Part shown: piece by piece, positions 14,746-24,051 of the stretch | Numbering within the stretch: the stretch's first letter is position 1 | Layout of the letters: each line of letters opens with the position of its first letter | NCBI GenBank assembly: GCA_023430045.1 | Contig: JAEZCF010000145.1 | Span: 1 to 38,937, forward strand | Source: Pseudomonadota bacterium | GTDB lineage: Bacteria; Pseudomonadota; Gammaproteobacteria; Xanthomonadales; Xanthomonadaceae | Reading direction: 5' to 3' | Length of the DNA stretch: 38,937 nucleotides | The notes under the pieces: generated by a model | Told to the model about the DNA's origin: nothing | The model's input: only the letters and a program-made list of their open reading frames with translations | Databases searched by the model: none | Position numbers and translations under genes: made by a program

Positions 14746-17367
14746 TCACTCCGGCCTGCGGATATATCCCTGCCCGGCCAGCAGCCATTCGATCTCGCCT
14801 TCCGAATAAAGGGTGTCCGGCACGAAGTTGTTGCGTGCGGCGAAGGCGTGCTGTGCGGGCAGCAACTGGCTCGACAGGCGGTAACGTGGGATCGCCATGC
14901 GTGGCACGTGCTCGAAGTCGACCGAGCCTTCCTTGCCGTCATGGTCCACGTAGTGCAGGCTGCCGTCTTCAAAGCCGAAGGTCGAACGCGCGGGAATCGG
15001 GGCCGGCCAGGGATCCGGCGTCGTGGAAGCGTGCCGTTTCGGGAGCAGCAGAATAGCGTCGCTGGAAGCCGGATCACGCAGGCTGACCAGTCCGCGCTCC
15101 TGCAGCACCTGTCTGATGTGTGCCCGGGTATAGAACACGCCCTGCTGCAGGCCGTGCCGCGTGACGAAAGCGCAGTCGGCCGATGTCAGGCACCGGAGCT
15201 GCCGCGCACCTCCGCCGCCGACGCGGTGCCGTCCGAAGTGGACCATGCCACCCTGCCCTGCTTCATCGGAATAGACCAGCACATCGCCCAGCAACATGAA
15301 GCTGCCGTGGTACAGCGATACCCGCTCGGAACGACCGTTCAACTCCAGAGTGACGGGCGCGAACAGCTGCAGTGCGTGATTGAACGGCAGGTGCTGCAGG
15401 GGCGAGCGGGTCGCCATCAGCTGGCTTTCGTCCACGAACAGATTGGTCGCCGGGCTGGGCGTGGCCTGCAGCGCGGCATGACGGCGCGCACCGAGATAAC
15501 GCAGTCCCGTCAGCTTTTCCAGCGTCGCCACCAGGCCATCGAGCGTCGGCGAGGTGATGCGGATACCATGCACCGTATCGTCCACCCCCAGGGTTCCGCC
15601 CGGGCCGGGCCATATTTCCAGGAAGCCGCCACGCACACCGCGTTCGCTGACAGAATCGCGACGCAGGAAATACGCCAGATAGTTCCGCTCGACCTCGTCG
15701 AAGCCTCTGTGCTTCAACACCCGGAAGCTGTTGGCCTGCATGCGCGGCAACGTGCGGTTGCCGGCCTCACGACGCAGCGGCCCGTCCAGCAGAGACATCG
15801 TCAACAGGGTGAACAGCCGGTCCGTTCCTATCGGCTCAAGCATGGGAACGGTTCCCAGCGTGGTTTCGACGGCCGCACCGAACCGGCGTATGGGGACGGC
15901 GCGCAGCGCGTGGGGAATGTCTTCGTGGATCGCCTCGCTAACCATCCAGCGGCCCATGCCGCGGTGGCTGTCGGCCGGCAGCGTGGCCCACTCCTTGAAC
16001 AGCGGAGAGAGCGCTGGCTGGACACAGACATGCATCGGGCGGGTCTGGTAGCGCCGGCTCCGGACCAGCAGGGACAGCACGCGGATGTCGTCGAACTGGA
16101 TGCACTCGGCGGTTGGCACAGGGGTATTGTCTTCGGGCACCGCGAGCGGGCCTGATTGGCCGCCCGGGCCGGCGCCGGCCTCGGCATCGGCGGCACGCCC
16201 AGCGGCACTACCAGCGTTGCGGATGAGGACATGCGCGGCCGCGACATCAGGTCTTTCGGGGGGCAGCGGCTCCTCGCGCTTCATGTAACCGTCGCCGGCC
16301 CCGTAACCCTGCACCGCGTGCTTGAGTGGATTCTGCATCGATTCCTTGGCCCCTTCGGCATGGCCGGCAATGGCCGCAGGGTTACGCGATGCCTGGTTGC
16401 CGCGCGGCTGCGTGTGCTCTGTGTTGAACACCGAACCTCGCCGTTCGTTGCCATCGGACTTGCCGCGGCGACGTATGGCATTGCTGCGCTTGAGACCGCT
16501 GGCCTGCCCTGTGTTCGCCTGTCCCTGCGCGCTCTTCTGTGATTTGACCGGTGGACTCGCTCCATCCTTTTTACCGGGCATGGGCGCAGCCGCGGCGCCA
16601 GGGAACGGCCAGGCACTCTCCGGAACATCGTCGCGCCGTGCCGGTGCCACGGCTGTCCGGAGCGCAAGGCCTGCGCGCCGGACATTCCCACGCATGGTCA
16701 GGTTGACGGGCAACGGCGCGAGAACGCGTGGTTGCCGGTGCGCCTCACTGGCCAACAATCCAACGTTTCCTGCGGCCCCCGGCAGGGACAGCATGCTGCG
16801 AAGGCCACGCAGGCCTTCCAGTGACGCGCGCGCGCAGCGCAGTACATGCAGTGCGGCCGAATGCGTTGCAGGGGGCTGCGTTGGCATGGGCGCTGTGCTG
16901 AGATGGCACAGCAAGGCGCCTGTGGCGAGCAGAAGCACAGCGCCATCGTGATCCGGAACCGAGCCTGTCGCGCTGACACAAAATGACGGCAGCACACCGC
17001 GCAGGTACTCCGCGATACGGGCCGGAATCACAGCGCCCAGCGGCATCTGCTGCAGGGCCCTGAGCAGATCTCCCTGCTGCGCGGCGGTGAGCATGCGATA
17101 CAACTGGCAGGCGTGATGCACGGCCGATATCCCCGGCACCAGACGTTCAGCGGCCTGCGCTGCCTGTCTTGCGACGATGGCCGTGCCCCAGTCGACCAGT
17201 TCGCTGCGCACGGCGGCGGGCGGCATCAAGGACGCGGCTTCCGGCATGAAACTGCCGTTAGCTACCTGCCGCACGCCGGGCCACCGCATCGGCACGAGCG
17301 CCGGCATCAGCGCCGACACGTTGAGCGGACCGGTAGTACCACAGGTACGTGCTGGGATGCTGGGCAT
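14746..17367 (-). CDS. Unrecognised 873-residue modular protein with two C-terminal repeats
   Basis: I do not recognise this protein. The N-terminal third (1-235) is alanine/leucine-rich and helical without a signal peptide. Residues about 235-425 are low-complexity, rich in Pro, Gly, Ser and Lys (PGKKDGASPPVKSQKSAQGQ), and look disordered. A folded core follows (about 430-690, with YQTRPMHVCVQPALSPLFKEW and GGFLEIWPGPGGTLGVDDTVHGI). The last 170 residues hold two divergent copies of a module: VYSDEAGQGGMVHF...CAFVTRHGL...FYTRAHIRQVLQERGLV, and HYVDHDGKEGSVDF...HAFAARNNF...LYSEGEIEWLLAGQGYI. The size, the disordered linker and the lack of a membrane segment recall secreted effectors, but no secretion gene is nearby. 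The start at 17367 has a weak ribosome site and could lie further in. Confidence 0.75.
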   Translation of the reverse strand: MPSIPARTCGTTGPLNVSALMPALVPMRWPGVRQVANGSFMPEAASLMPPAAVRSELVDWGTAIVARQAAQAAERLVPGISAVHHACQLYRMLTAAQQGDLLRALQQMPLGAVIPARIAEYLRGVLPSFCVSATGSVPDHDGAVLLLATGALLCHLSTAPMPTQPPATHSAALHVLRCARASLEGLRGLRSMLSLPGAAGNVGLLASEAHRQPRVLAPLPVNLTMRGNVRRAGLALRTAVAPARRDDVPESAWPFPGAAAAPMPGKKDGASPPVKSQKSAQGQANTGQASGLKRSNAIRRRGKSDGNERRGSVFNTEHTQPRGNQASRNPAAIAGHAEGAKESMQNPLKHAVQGYGAGDGYMKREEPLPPERPDVAAAHVLIRNAGSAAGRAADAEAGAGPGGQSGPLAVPEDNTPVPTAECIQFDDIRVLSLLVRSRRYQTRPMHVCVQPALSPLFKEWATLPADSHRGMGRWMVSEAIHEDIPHALRAVPIRRFGAAVETTLGTVPMLEPIGTDRLFTLLTMSLLDGPLRREAGNRTLPRMQANSFRVLKHRGFDEVERNYLAYFLRRDSVSERGVRGGFLEIWPGPGGTLGVDDTVHGIRITSPTLDGLVATLEKLTGLRYLGARRHAALQATPSPATNLFVDESQLMATRSPLQHLPFNHALQLFAPVTLELNGRSERVSLYHGSFMLLGDVLVYSDEAGQGGMVHFGRHRVGGGGARQLRCLTSADCAFVTRHGLQQGVFYTRAHIRQVLQERGLVSLRDPASSDAILLLPKRHASTTPDPWPAPIPARSTFGFEDGSLHYVDHDGKEGSVDFEHVPRMAIPRYRLSSQLLPAQHAFAARNNFVPDTLYSEGEIEWLLAGQGYIRRPE

Positions 17368-17613
17368 GGCGCGGCGTGATCTCTAGCCGGGCCAGGGCAC
17401 CACCTGAGTCGCGGCAAGGACAACGTTACGTAGGCGCCGCAGCGAGACTAGTCGCAATGGCATTGCGTGACTTTCATTATGTGGGCATCGGTGCGCTGCG
17501 GCGGGGGTCTCGGCGGCCGGCGATCAACGCTGCGGGCGTATTCTCCAGGCACGGGCGAGGCCATGCCGGTCGGCACACCCGCCGATCCGGCGCCTGCATC
17601 CCTGGACCAATGC

Positions 17614-18054
17614 TCAGGAATGCTCTGCAGGTGTTGGCAGCGTTCGCTCGACGAATCCGACCAGGTAGGCAATGCCGGGGGGCGAGGAATCCACGCCTTC
17701 AGCCGACGTCGAAGGCAGCGACCAATCCGCATCGATCATGCGCTCCACGTCCTCTGGCTCGATCGGCAACCACTCCATGCGCCAGTAGGGGAAAAGCCGT
17801 TTCGTCACCCGGCCGTCAGCCAGTTCGACCAGGTCCGTATGGCGGTCCGAGGATCTGATCCGTTCGTACACCGCGCGAACGCCGTCGTCAGGGCCCTCCA
17901 GATACTGGAGAAACCGGCCTCCATCGAACAACAGCACCCCGGTGACGCCGGCCATCTGGTTGAAACGCGCTGACGCGGCGGCGATGCGGCCCACACATTC
18001 GGCGTCGCAGTCTTCGGCGACCTGGCTGCTGTAGATAACGGCCCTAAGGGGCAT
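17614..18054 (-). CDS. BLUF-domain blue-light photoreceptor
   Basis: This 146-residue single-domain flavin photosensor carries the BLUF residues Y8, N32 and Q50 (VIYSS, FNQMAGVTGVLLFDGGRFLQYLEG), which form the FAD-coupled hydrogen-bond switch. A following helix pair with YERIRSSDRH and a strand RLFPYWRMEW supply the usual Trp/Met region. There is no fused output domain, so it must signal through a partner protein. The nearby diguanylate cyclases at 18697 and 20001 are candidate partners by proximity only. The gene is transcribed away from them. Confidence 0.93.
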   Translation of the reverse strand: MPLRAVIYSSQVAEDCDAECVGRIAAASARFNQMAGVTGVLLFDGGRFLQYLEGPDDGVRAVYERIRSSDRHTDLVELADGRVTKRLFPYWRMEWLPIEPEDVERMIDADWSLPSTSAEGVDSSPPGIAYLVGFVERTLPTPAEHS

Positions 18055-18261
18055 ACCAATTCCATGGAGGTTTCTGATGGCGCAAGGCTACCACGGTGAA
18101 GCGCGCGTGATGATCCGCTTCTGGGGCCGTTCCGTGGCCGATTTGTTAAGCCCCGGTAGGCGCCGCGTCAAGCACGTCAAGGAATTGACGACTCCTTCAG
18201 TACGCATTTCTCACGCTGAACCGTTTATAAAATTATCCCAGGTCATCATCACGTCCAGCTC

Positions 18262-18501
18262 ATGCCAGATACCGGGCTCTTCCTGATCAGGTCCTTCGAA
18301 GCCACCTGCAATGAAGACGGAACCATCCAGCAGATCAACTCCATCACCGCCGAATGTCGCGCGTGTTCGACCACGCAGACGACGGTGGCACCGCATATCC
18401 ACCAGATCGCGGGGGGAACCATTCTCCACTGTGGCCACTGTGGCCGGCAGCAGGCGATGAGCAACGCCCGGTTCGTCGGTATGCGGCTCAAGGGTCCGTG
18501 A
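18262..18501 (+). CDS. Possible small zinc-ribbon protein
   Basis: This 79-residue frame has two CxxC pairs (ECRACSTTQTT and ILHCGHCGRQQAMS) about 25 residues apart, the spacing of a zinc ribbon. The region is otherwise gene-free between the BLUF and PAS-GGDEF genes. No good ribosome site precedes the ATG and an opposite-strand frame overlaps it, so it could be spurious. The paired cysteines are the main support. Confidence 0.5.
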   Translation: MPDTGLFLIRSFEATCNEDGTIQQINSITAECRACSTTQTTVAPHIHQIAGGTILHCGHCGRQQAMSNARFVGMRLKGP

Positions 18502-18696
18502 TGCGGCAGCCCTTCCCCGCCTGAAGGGTCAGCACTTTCCAACGCGCCTGCGTCCGAGCGGGTGCGCGACACTGCGTATGGGTTGCGGCACGTCAGTGCA
18601 CAACCCATGGCCGCCCTGCCCGGCTGCGTGCCCCGCTTGACAAGCTTCCAGGCTTGGGGCATGACACAGGAAAACCCCCTGCGGATCTGAGTAGAT

Positions 18697-19920
18697 ATGG
18701 ATATTCTCTCGCCCTTCCCGATGCCGGCCTGCGTCGTCAACGATGAGGGGCAGGTGCTCGTGGTGAACCGCCCCTTTGCCGCACTGGCGGTGGGTGAGGC
18801 CTTCCGCAGGGACGTTCGTAGCGGGCTACGCAGCGACCTGTATCCCGACCGGACTACTTCGATCGCCGAGCATGCGACAGCAGGCCAGGTTCTGGAGATG
18901 CTGATCGGCGTGGACGAGTATGCAGCGCATCTTTATCCCTACGACGTCGGCGGTGCCAAGGGATACCTGATGCTGTTTCTGGCGCATCCGGCAACAGCGG
19001 GAATCGATGCGGCCATGCAGGACCAGATGCTGAAATACAGCGTGGACTGCATCAAGCTGGTGCGCCAGGACGGCACGCTGGAATACATGAACCGCGCCGG
19101 CTGCGTTGCCCTGGGCGTGCCGGAACTCCAGCAGACATTCGGCATGCCATGGCTGGAGCTGTTGCCCGCCGATGTGCGTGCCGCAGGCCAGCAGAAACTG
19201 GCCATGGCGCTCGCCGGCGCCACCTGCAGTTTCCCGGGGCGCAGTGTCAATCCTGACGGTGGCATCACCTACTGGGACAACCTGCTTACGCCGGTAAACG
19301 ACCCCGCAAGCAACGAGCGCAAGGTCATCTGCGTTTCCCGGAATGTCACCGAAGAGGTGCTGGCGAAGCGGCGCCTGAAGGAGCTCAGTGAAACCGACGA
19401 GCTCACCGGGCTGTTCAATCGCCGCTGTTTCAATCTTCTTTTCAAGGAGATGGTGCAGCAGTGTGGACCATCGGATCACGTGGCGTTGTTCCTGGTCGAC
19501 TTCGACAGTTTCAAGAAGATCAACGACGAACACGGTCACCACACAGGGGACCTGCTGCTTCGCGGAACAGCTGAGCGCTGGCGCAGGGCATTGCCCGCAC
19601 ACGCGCTTGTCGCGCGTCTCGGCGGCGACGAATTCGCCGTCGCCTGCCGGATCGATCTGGCGGATGCCGAGGCACAGATGAGCTTGCTGGAGGACGCCAT
19701 CCTGTCAGCAGCGCTACAGCCGATGCCCTTTCCCGGCGGCGAGATGACATTCGGCCTGAGCGTTGGCAGCGTGCGTCTGCCCGACCAGGCGGACGACACC
19801 CACGACGCACTGGTCCGCGCCGACGACGCACTTCGCCACGCCAAGCTGTCGGGCAAGGGACGCGCCCACCGCCATGCCGGGCCGCTGGATATCCCTGCAC
19901 TGGACGAAGCGCTGCGTTGA
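18697..19920 (+). CDS. PAS-GGDEF diguanylate cyclase (soluble)
   Basis: The 407-residue protein makes c-di-GMP from two GTP. An N-terminal PAS-like segment (FPMPACVVNDEGQVLVVNRPFAAL) is followed by a clearer PAS domain at about 105-225 (YSVDCIKLVRQDGTLEYMNRAG ... ITYWDNLLTPV). A linker helix leads to the GGDEF domain (LSETDELTGLFNRR to the end). The active-site motif GGDEF is intact at 309-313, and the metal and nucleotide residues FLVDFDSFKKINDEHGH are present. The inhibitory RxxD site is missing (PAHALVARL precedes GGDEF), so product inhibition is unlikely. There is no membrane helix, so it is a cytoplasmic sensor. A second cyclase follows 80 bp downstream on the same strand. Confidence 0.93.
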   Translation: MDILSPFPMPACVVNDEGQVLVVNRPFAALAVGEAFRRDVRSGLRSDLYPDRTTSIAEHATAGQVLEMLIGVDEYAAHLYPYDVGGAKGYLMLFLAHPATAGIDAAMQDQMLKYSVDCIKLVRQDGTLEYMNRAGCVALGVPELQQTFGMPWLELLPADVRAAGQQKLAMALAGATCSFPGRSVNPDGGITYWDNLLTPVNDPASNERKVICVSRNVTEEVLAKRRLKELSETDELTGLFNRRCFNLLFKEMVQQCGPSDHVALFLVDFDSFKKINDEHGHHTGDLLLRGTAERWRRALPAHALVARLGGDEFAVACRIDLADAEAQMSLLEDAILSAALQPMPFPGGEMTFGLSVGSVRLPDQADDTHDALVRADDALRHAKLSGKGRAHRHAGPLDIPALDEALR

Positions 19921-20000
19921 TTCAGTTCGCGGCAACGCCTGCGACCGGTTTCGAATGGAACGTGCTGATGCGGCAGACGCCGCAATGAACGGAGACGGGG

Positions 20001-21179
20001 ATGAGAAACCAGGGCCAGGAAGGCGCGCAGGCGGGGCGTTGGACCATGCCCGTGTTCGATCTTCCATCGCAGAGCACGCAGCAGCGTGTGCGCGCTATCC
20101 GTGAACTGGACAGCCGCGGCATAGCGGGCACACCCATTTACCTGCTGTGCTGGCTGTCCATTACCTACTTCAACGGCATCTGGTCGAGCCACCCTGCGGC
20201 GACCGCGCTGGCCGCCGCTGCACTGGCCGTCATATTGGCCGTGCGACTGGTGCTGCATGCTCGACTGTCGACCCTGCTGGAATCGAATCCAGACCGTGCA
20301 CGGGCGGTGCTGTGTACCGCCGTGCTGTCAGCGACCACCATTTTCGGCTTGCTGACCGCCTGGAGCATGGTCGACCCCGGCCTGCATTCCATATTCACCT
20401 ACATGGCACTGGCGTGCGCCGTGCTTGGTACGGTGGCGTCGATCATCCTTTCCATTGATCCGGTGCTGCGCACCTTCATTCCGCTGACGTCGATGGGGCC
20501 GCTCGCCGTCGCCATCTTCTTCACCGCGAACATGGAAACCATCACCCTGGCGGGCCTGATCCTCATCAACCTGGCGTATATCTTCAAGGCATCCGGGCAC
20601 GGCCACCGCGATTACTGGAACTGGATGTCGGCCCAGGATTCCCTGCTGCGGCAGACCGTGGACCTTGATGCCCAGGCACGCACCGACCCGCTGACAGGCC
20701 TGTGGAACCGCGCCGGGCTGGACAGGCGCATACGCGAACTCGGTGCCGGCCAGCACCCGACCTCGCTTACGGTGCTGCTGCTGGACATCGACCACTTCAA
20801 ACAGGTCAACGATGTCCATGGTCACGCGGCCGGAGACACCTGCCTGATGGAGATCGGCCGCTGCGTCAGGTCTGCGGTGCGCGACAGTGACTTTGTCGCC
20901 CGCTACGGTGGCGAGGAGTTCGTGGTACTGCTTGCCGATGCGCCGCTGGACATCAGCGTCGAGATCGCCGAGAAAATCCGCACGTGCGTAGCTGCCCATG
21001 CCATCGGACTGGATGCCGGCATGATCCACATCACCTGCAGTATCGGACTGGCGCATTCCGGCATGGAGGCGACCGACAACCTGCACGCGCTGCTGGCCAG
21101 GGCCGACCAGGCCCTCTATGTGGCCAAGAGCGAGGGCCGAAACCGCGTCAGCATTGCAGATTCACCCGTGCGGTCATAA
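20001..21179 (+). CDS. Membrane-bound GGDEF diguanylate cyclase
   Basis: The 392-residue protein has about six membrane helices (residues 45-205, e.g. IYLLCWLSITYFNGI, ALAAAALAVILAVRLVL, GPLAVAIFFTA, ITLAGLILINLAYIF) followed by a cytoplasmic GGDEF domain. The catalytic motif is GGEEF at 303-307, with LLLDIDHFKQVNDVHGHAAGD for metal and GTP binding. The inhibitory site RDSD (R294-D297) sits exactly five residues before GGEEF, so feedback control by c-di-GMP is expected. A strong GGAG ribosome site precedes the ATG at 20001. The integral membrane sensor is of the MHYT/7TM-like group without a recognisable ligand domain. Its signal is unknown. Confidence 0.93.
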   Translation: MRNQGQEGAQAGRWTMPVFDLPSQSTQQRVRAIRELDSRGIAGTPIYLLCWLSITYFNGIWSSHPAATALAAAALAVILAVRLVLHARLSTLLESNPDRARAVLCTAVLSATTIFGLLTAWSMVDPGLHSIFTYMALACAVLGTVASIILSIDPVLRTFIPLTSMGPLAVAIFFTANMETITLAGLILINLAYIFKASGHGHRDYWNWMSAQDSLLRQTVDLDAQARTDPLTGLWNRAGLDRRIRELGAGQHPTSLTVLLLDIDHFKQVNDVHGHAAGDTCLMEIGRCVRSAVRDSDFVARYGGEEFVVLLADAPLDISVEIAEKIRTCVAAHAIGLDAGMIHITCSIGLAHSGMEATDNLHALLARADQALYVAKSEGRNRVSIADSPVRS

Positions 21180-21262
21180 GCCTGCGCTGAGGCGTAGATG
21201 CAACACGCGTGTGAATATGATGAAGTAACGCCCCGATCAACACTTCAAAGGACCGAACGATC

Positions 21263-21643
21263 ATGGCAACGGATATGAACCCACAGGCCAGCCCTGCAGG
21301 GAAAGCAGCATGGATTGTGTTGATGATCGCGTGGGCGTGCTTCCTGATTCCCTTCCCGGGCCTGGGGCTGTTCGTCGGCTGGCCGCTCAACCTTGTGGCG
21401 TTCATCCTTGCCATCGTGGCGATGGCCAACGGCGGAGCGATGAAGGGCATCATCCAGCTGATTCTTTCGCTTGTCGGCTCGCCCATCGTGTACCTGATCG
21501 GCACCGCACTCTTCGTCGCCGGCGTGGGCGCAATGGGCCAGCAGGATGCGGCGCGGCGTGCGGTGCTTCTGCAGAGCATGGTGCCGGCCTTGATGGTGGA
21601 AGTTGACGCGGTCGATACCCGTTCGACGTTCCAGAGAGGCTGA
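21263..21643 (+). CDS. Small integral membrane protein, unknown function
   Basis: The 126-residue protein has three hydrophobic helices (AWIVLMIAWACFLIPF, LNLVAFILAIVAMANGGAM and ILSLVGSPIVYLIGTALFVAGV) and a hydrophilic C-terminus. AAAGGA lies upstream of the ATG. It follows the membrane diguanylate cyclase by 83 bp on the same strand. The family is not recognised. It resembles short DUF4190-type proteins in layout, but I cannot assign it. Confidence 0.75.
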   Translation: MATDMNPQASPAGKAAWIVLMIAWACFLIPFPGLGLFVGWPLNLVAFILAIVAMANGGAMKGIIQLILSLVGSPIVYLIGTALFVAGVGAMGQQDAARRAVLLQSMVPALMVEVDAVDTRSTFQRG

Positions 21644-21997
21644 CTGTCCGCGCATAGCTGCGTAGGCCAGGGTCCTGGCTGTCGCCGATGGCCTGATTGA
21701 GGTCACGAATCAAGTTTTTCTCATGTACGTCGCGGTGCTCGTGACGTCATTCTTTGGGGGCTGGCGCACCTGTGCCAGTCGGGATTCGCGTCCTGTTGTC
21801 GGTAACTCAGTGTTGCTCCGTTGTAGCCCTGTGGGCGCCGGCGGAGAATGTATCGCCACGCCTCTTCCATGGCGGGCGATGCGTGGGGATCACATGATCC
21901 GCCGGCAATTTCCTGAGTTTCGACCCGGTACGCGAACCCGCATCGCCCGCCACCTCGCGCTTCGGCGCAGGTGGCCCTACCGCGACGCGAGGCATCC
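21644..21997. other. Intergenic stretch without a supported gene
   Basis: No convincing coding frame is seen on either strand. The short frames here lack family features and ribosome sites. A small hairpin (ctggcgca / tgtgccag, 21761-21778) and a run of T bases at about 21715-21720 are the only structures noted. Confidence 0.5.
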
Positions 21998-22414
21998 ATG
22001 CCCCATCAGTCCCAGGCACGCGCCTTGCTGAGCGCGATGATCGGCGAGGACATCGACAACCTCCCTCCCCGGTTCGTTGCCAAGCTGGAAGCCATCCTGG
22101 CGCGACATGACAGCGATGATGCGCGGCACAGTCGGGGCAGCCGGTTGTCGGTGGTGCCGATCACCGCCGATGGCAGCCCGCTGCTGGACGAAGACGCCGC
22201 GTCCACTGCCATGCGCCGCTCGGCGCTTGCCCATGTGTACCGCAAGCTCAACGCGCTGTGCGCCACGCTTGAAACCCTGCACGCCGCGCACCTGGATCAG
22301 GTGGACGGGCTGGCGGAAGAGCTTCCGGGCGAACACATTGTGGAGGGTCTGGTGGCGGCCAGCCGGGACCTTGCGGAGTCCGCGCGCGAGGTGCTGGACC
22401 GGACGGAGTGGTGA
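21998..22414 (+). CDS. Hypothetical soluble protein
   Basis: The 138-residue helical protein is acidic towards the C-terminus (VDGLAEELPGEHIVEGLVAASRDLAESAREVLDRTEW). Its central part, MRRSALAHVYRKLNALCATLETLHAAHLDQ, has coiled-coil spacing. No catalytic motif or membrane segment is seen. The ATG at 21998 has GAGG upstream; an earlier ATG at 21971 would add nine residues. Codon use matches the host genes. The family is not recognised. Confidence 0.65.
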   Translation: MPHQSQARALLSAMIGEDIDNLPPRFVAKLEAILARHDSDDARHSRGSRLSVVPITADGSPLLDEDAASTAMRRSALAHVYRKLNALCATLETLHAAHLDQVDGLAEELPGEHIVEGLVAASRDLAESAREVLDRTEW

Positions 22415-22648
22415 TCTTCCCTCCTTCAGCGTGGCGCGCCTGGTCGCTGGAAATCCGGATATATCCTGCGCGAAGAATGTTTTCTGCGGCGCTGTGGGGG
22501 GCTGGATCCAATATGTATATGTATCCCGCCTCCGAACGCGGGCATCTGGGCGAGGCAGGGGCGGTATTTCAGCGGCCATGAAGGACACTGGCACGCCCCG
22601 GTGGGCGGTGCTATATAGCAGGCTCATGACCCCTGCACGGAGGCTTCG

Positions 22649-23185
22649 ATGTCATTACGTCTATCGTTGGTGGCCTTGGCCGCGATCGCCTGCACATCCG
22701 TCAGTGCTGCCCCCGCGTCCAGAATCGAGAATCTGGCCTGGCTTTCGGGATGCTGGCAGCTTGATGACCAGCCGCCGGGCGCGGGCGAACAGTGGTCCAC
22801 ACTCGCAGGCGGCACGATGCTCGCCAGCAGCCGCGGCCTGCGTGATGGAAAGACGGAGATATTCGAGTTCCTGGTGTTGCGCCAGCACGATGACGGCCGT
22901 CTCGTGCTGACCGCCATTCCCTTTGGGCGGAATGCGACTGACTTTCCTGCCACCCAGATAGACGAGGCGTCAGCCGTATTTGAGAACCCCGAGAATGATT
23001 TTCCTCAACGGATCAGCTATCGCCGTGTTGATGATCAGCGGTTGCAGGCACGCATCGAGATTGCCCAGGACGACCCGAAGCAGGCGATGGACTTCCCGAT
23101 GCATCGCGTTGCGTGTGGCGGGCCGGTTATCGTGGGGTCCATGAACTCACCCGCGCGAAGACGACTGCGGGGGAGCGACGCGTGA
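22649..23185 (+). CDS. DUF6265 family exported protein
   Basis: The 178-residue protein has a cleavable signal peptide (LSLVALAAIACTSVSAAPA), so it is exported, probably to the periplasm. The mature part starts with the family pattern IENLAWLSGCWQLDD and continues GEQWSTLAGGTMLASSRGL and ENPENDFPQRISYRR, matching the lipocalin-like DUF6265 group. The function is unknown. A strong GGAGG ribosome site precedes the ATG. The C-terminal tail SPARRRLRGSDA is unusually basic and lies close to the left end of the accessory segment, so the original end of the gene may have been altered. Confidence 0.8.
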   Translation: MSLRLSLVALAAIACTSVSAAPASRIENLAWLSGCWQLDDQPPGAGEQWSTLAGGTMLASSRGLRDGKTEIFEFLVLRQHDDGRLVLTAIPFGRNATDFPATQIDEASAVFENPENDFPQRISYRRVDDQRLQARIEIAQDDPKQAMDFPMHRVACGGPVIVGSMNSPARRRLRGSDA

Positions 23186-23367
23186 CGAATCGCAGACGCA
23201 GGCTGAGGAGGTGGCGAAAGGGCCCATCTCACCTTCCTCGGAGCGTCCGTTCGACAACGCCCTTCTCGCCACACTGCGGAAAGTAACTTATGAAATGGAG
23301 AGCTTCATAAGATGGGCACGAAGGTCGCGATGACACACACGACCACAGTACGCAAAGGAGAGGCTGA

Positions 23368-24051
23368 ATGAGCACCGTTGAACTCATCGACGCTTCATCG
23401 ATAAGGCTGGGCGCGCGCTCCTATCGGGTGTTTACGCTCGATAAGGAGCTTAACGACGGAACGCTGCTCAGCGTGGAGACTTACGGCCGCGCTCCAATGA
23501 TATCGCCCGACCTCCAAGATAAGTTCTCTCTGGATGACCTAGGTGGTGTTCTCTCATCCGATCTGCCCGACAAATTTTCGTTCATGGCTTATGAACCGGC
23601 TCTCGACACACCGGGACTCAACAACATCTACTTCAAGAGCAGGGGAGGCAAGCAGTATTTTGTCGGCGAGATATTTCAGAGCTATCAGGAATGGACCGGC
23701 GCGGAGAACATAGCGGATTACGGTGCGCGTTTGGCAACGCGACTACGCGCCGCCCTGCCCCGCTGCATATCGTCTAGGCCGCAGCGTGATGAATACGGCA
23801 TCACCCTATGGTTCACGGTGGAGATTCCGGCACACACTGATCTCGCGGAGTATGTCCGCAGCATTGATTCACAGGCATATCGGAGCGTTATAGAAGTACG
23901 CAGCAACGTTCTCCCTTCGACGGGGACGCCGGTCACCCTGAAGCCTGACGAGCGCGGCCTTAAATGGTGGATTCGGTACGTCGCCGTTCCGCTGCTTGGA
24001 AGTGCAACCTTGCTCGCTCTCGTAGCAATGTTCACCAAGCTCCTCACCTGA
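23368..24051 (+). CDS. Unknown protein with C-terminal membrane anchor
   Basis: The 227-residue protein is of no recognised family. It is hydrophilic up to residue 200, then has a single C-terminal helix (WIRYVAVPLLGSATLLALVAMFTKLLT), a tail-anchor topology that leaves the N-terminal domain in the cytoplasm. The ribosome site AAGGAGAGG is strong. It is the first gene of the accessory segment and its base composition is less G+C-rich than the genes to its left. It may be a membrane-effector or sensor component of a defence cluster, by context only. Confidence 0.7.
   Translation: MSTVELIDASSIRLGARSYRVFTLDKELNDGTLLSVETYGRAPMISPDLQDKFSLDDLGGVLSSDLPDKFSFMAYEPALDTPGLNNIYFKSRGGKQYFVGEIFQSYQEWTGAENIADYGARLATRLRAALPRCISSRPQRDEYGITLWFTVEIPAHTDLAEYVRSIDSQAYRSVIEVRSNVLPSTGTPVTLKPDERGLKWWIRYVAVPLLGSATLLALVAMFTKLLT

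Noticed and set aside
14665..16155. A 496-residue plus-strand frame
   Set aside because: It is antisense to the 873-residue protein, and its composition (Arg, Gln, His, Gly) is typical of shadow frames.
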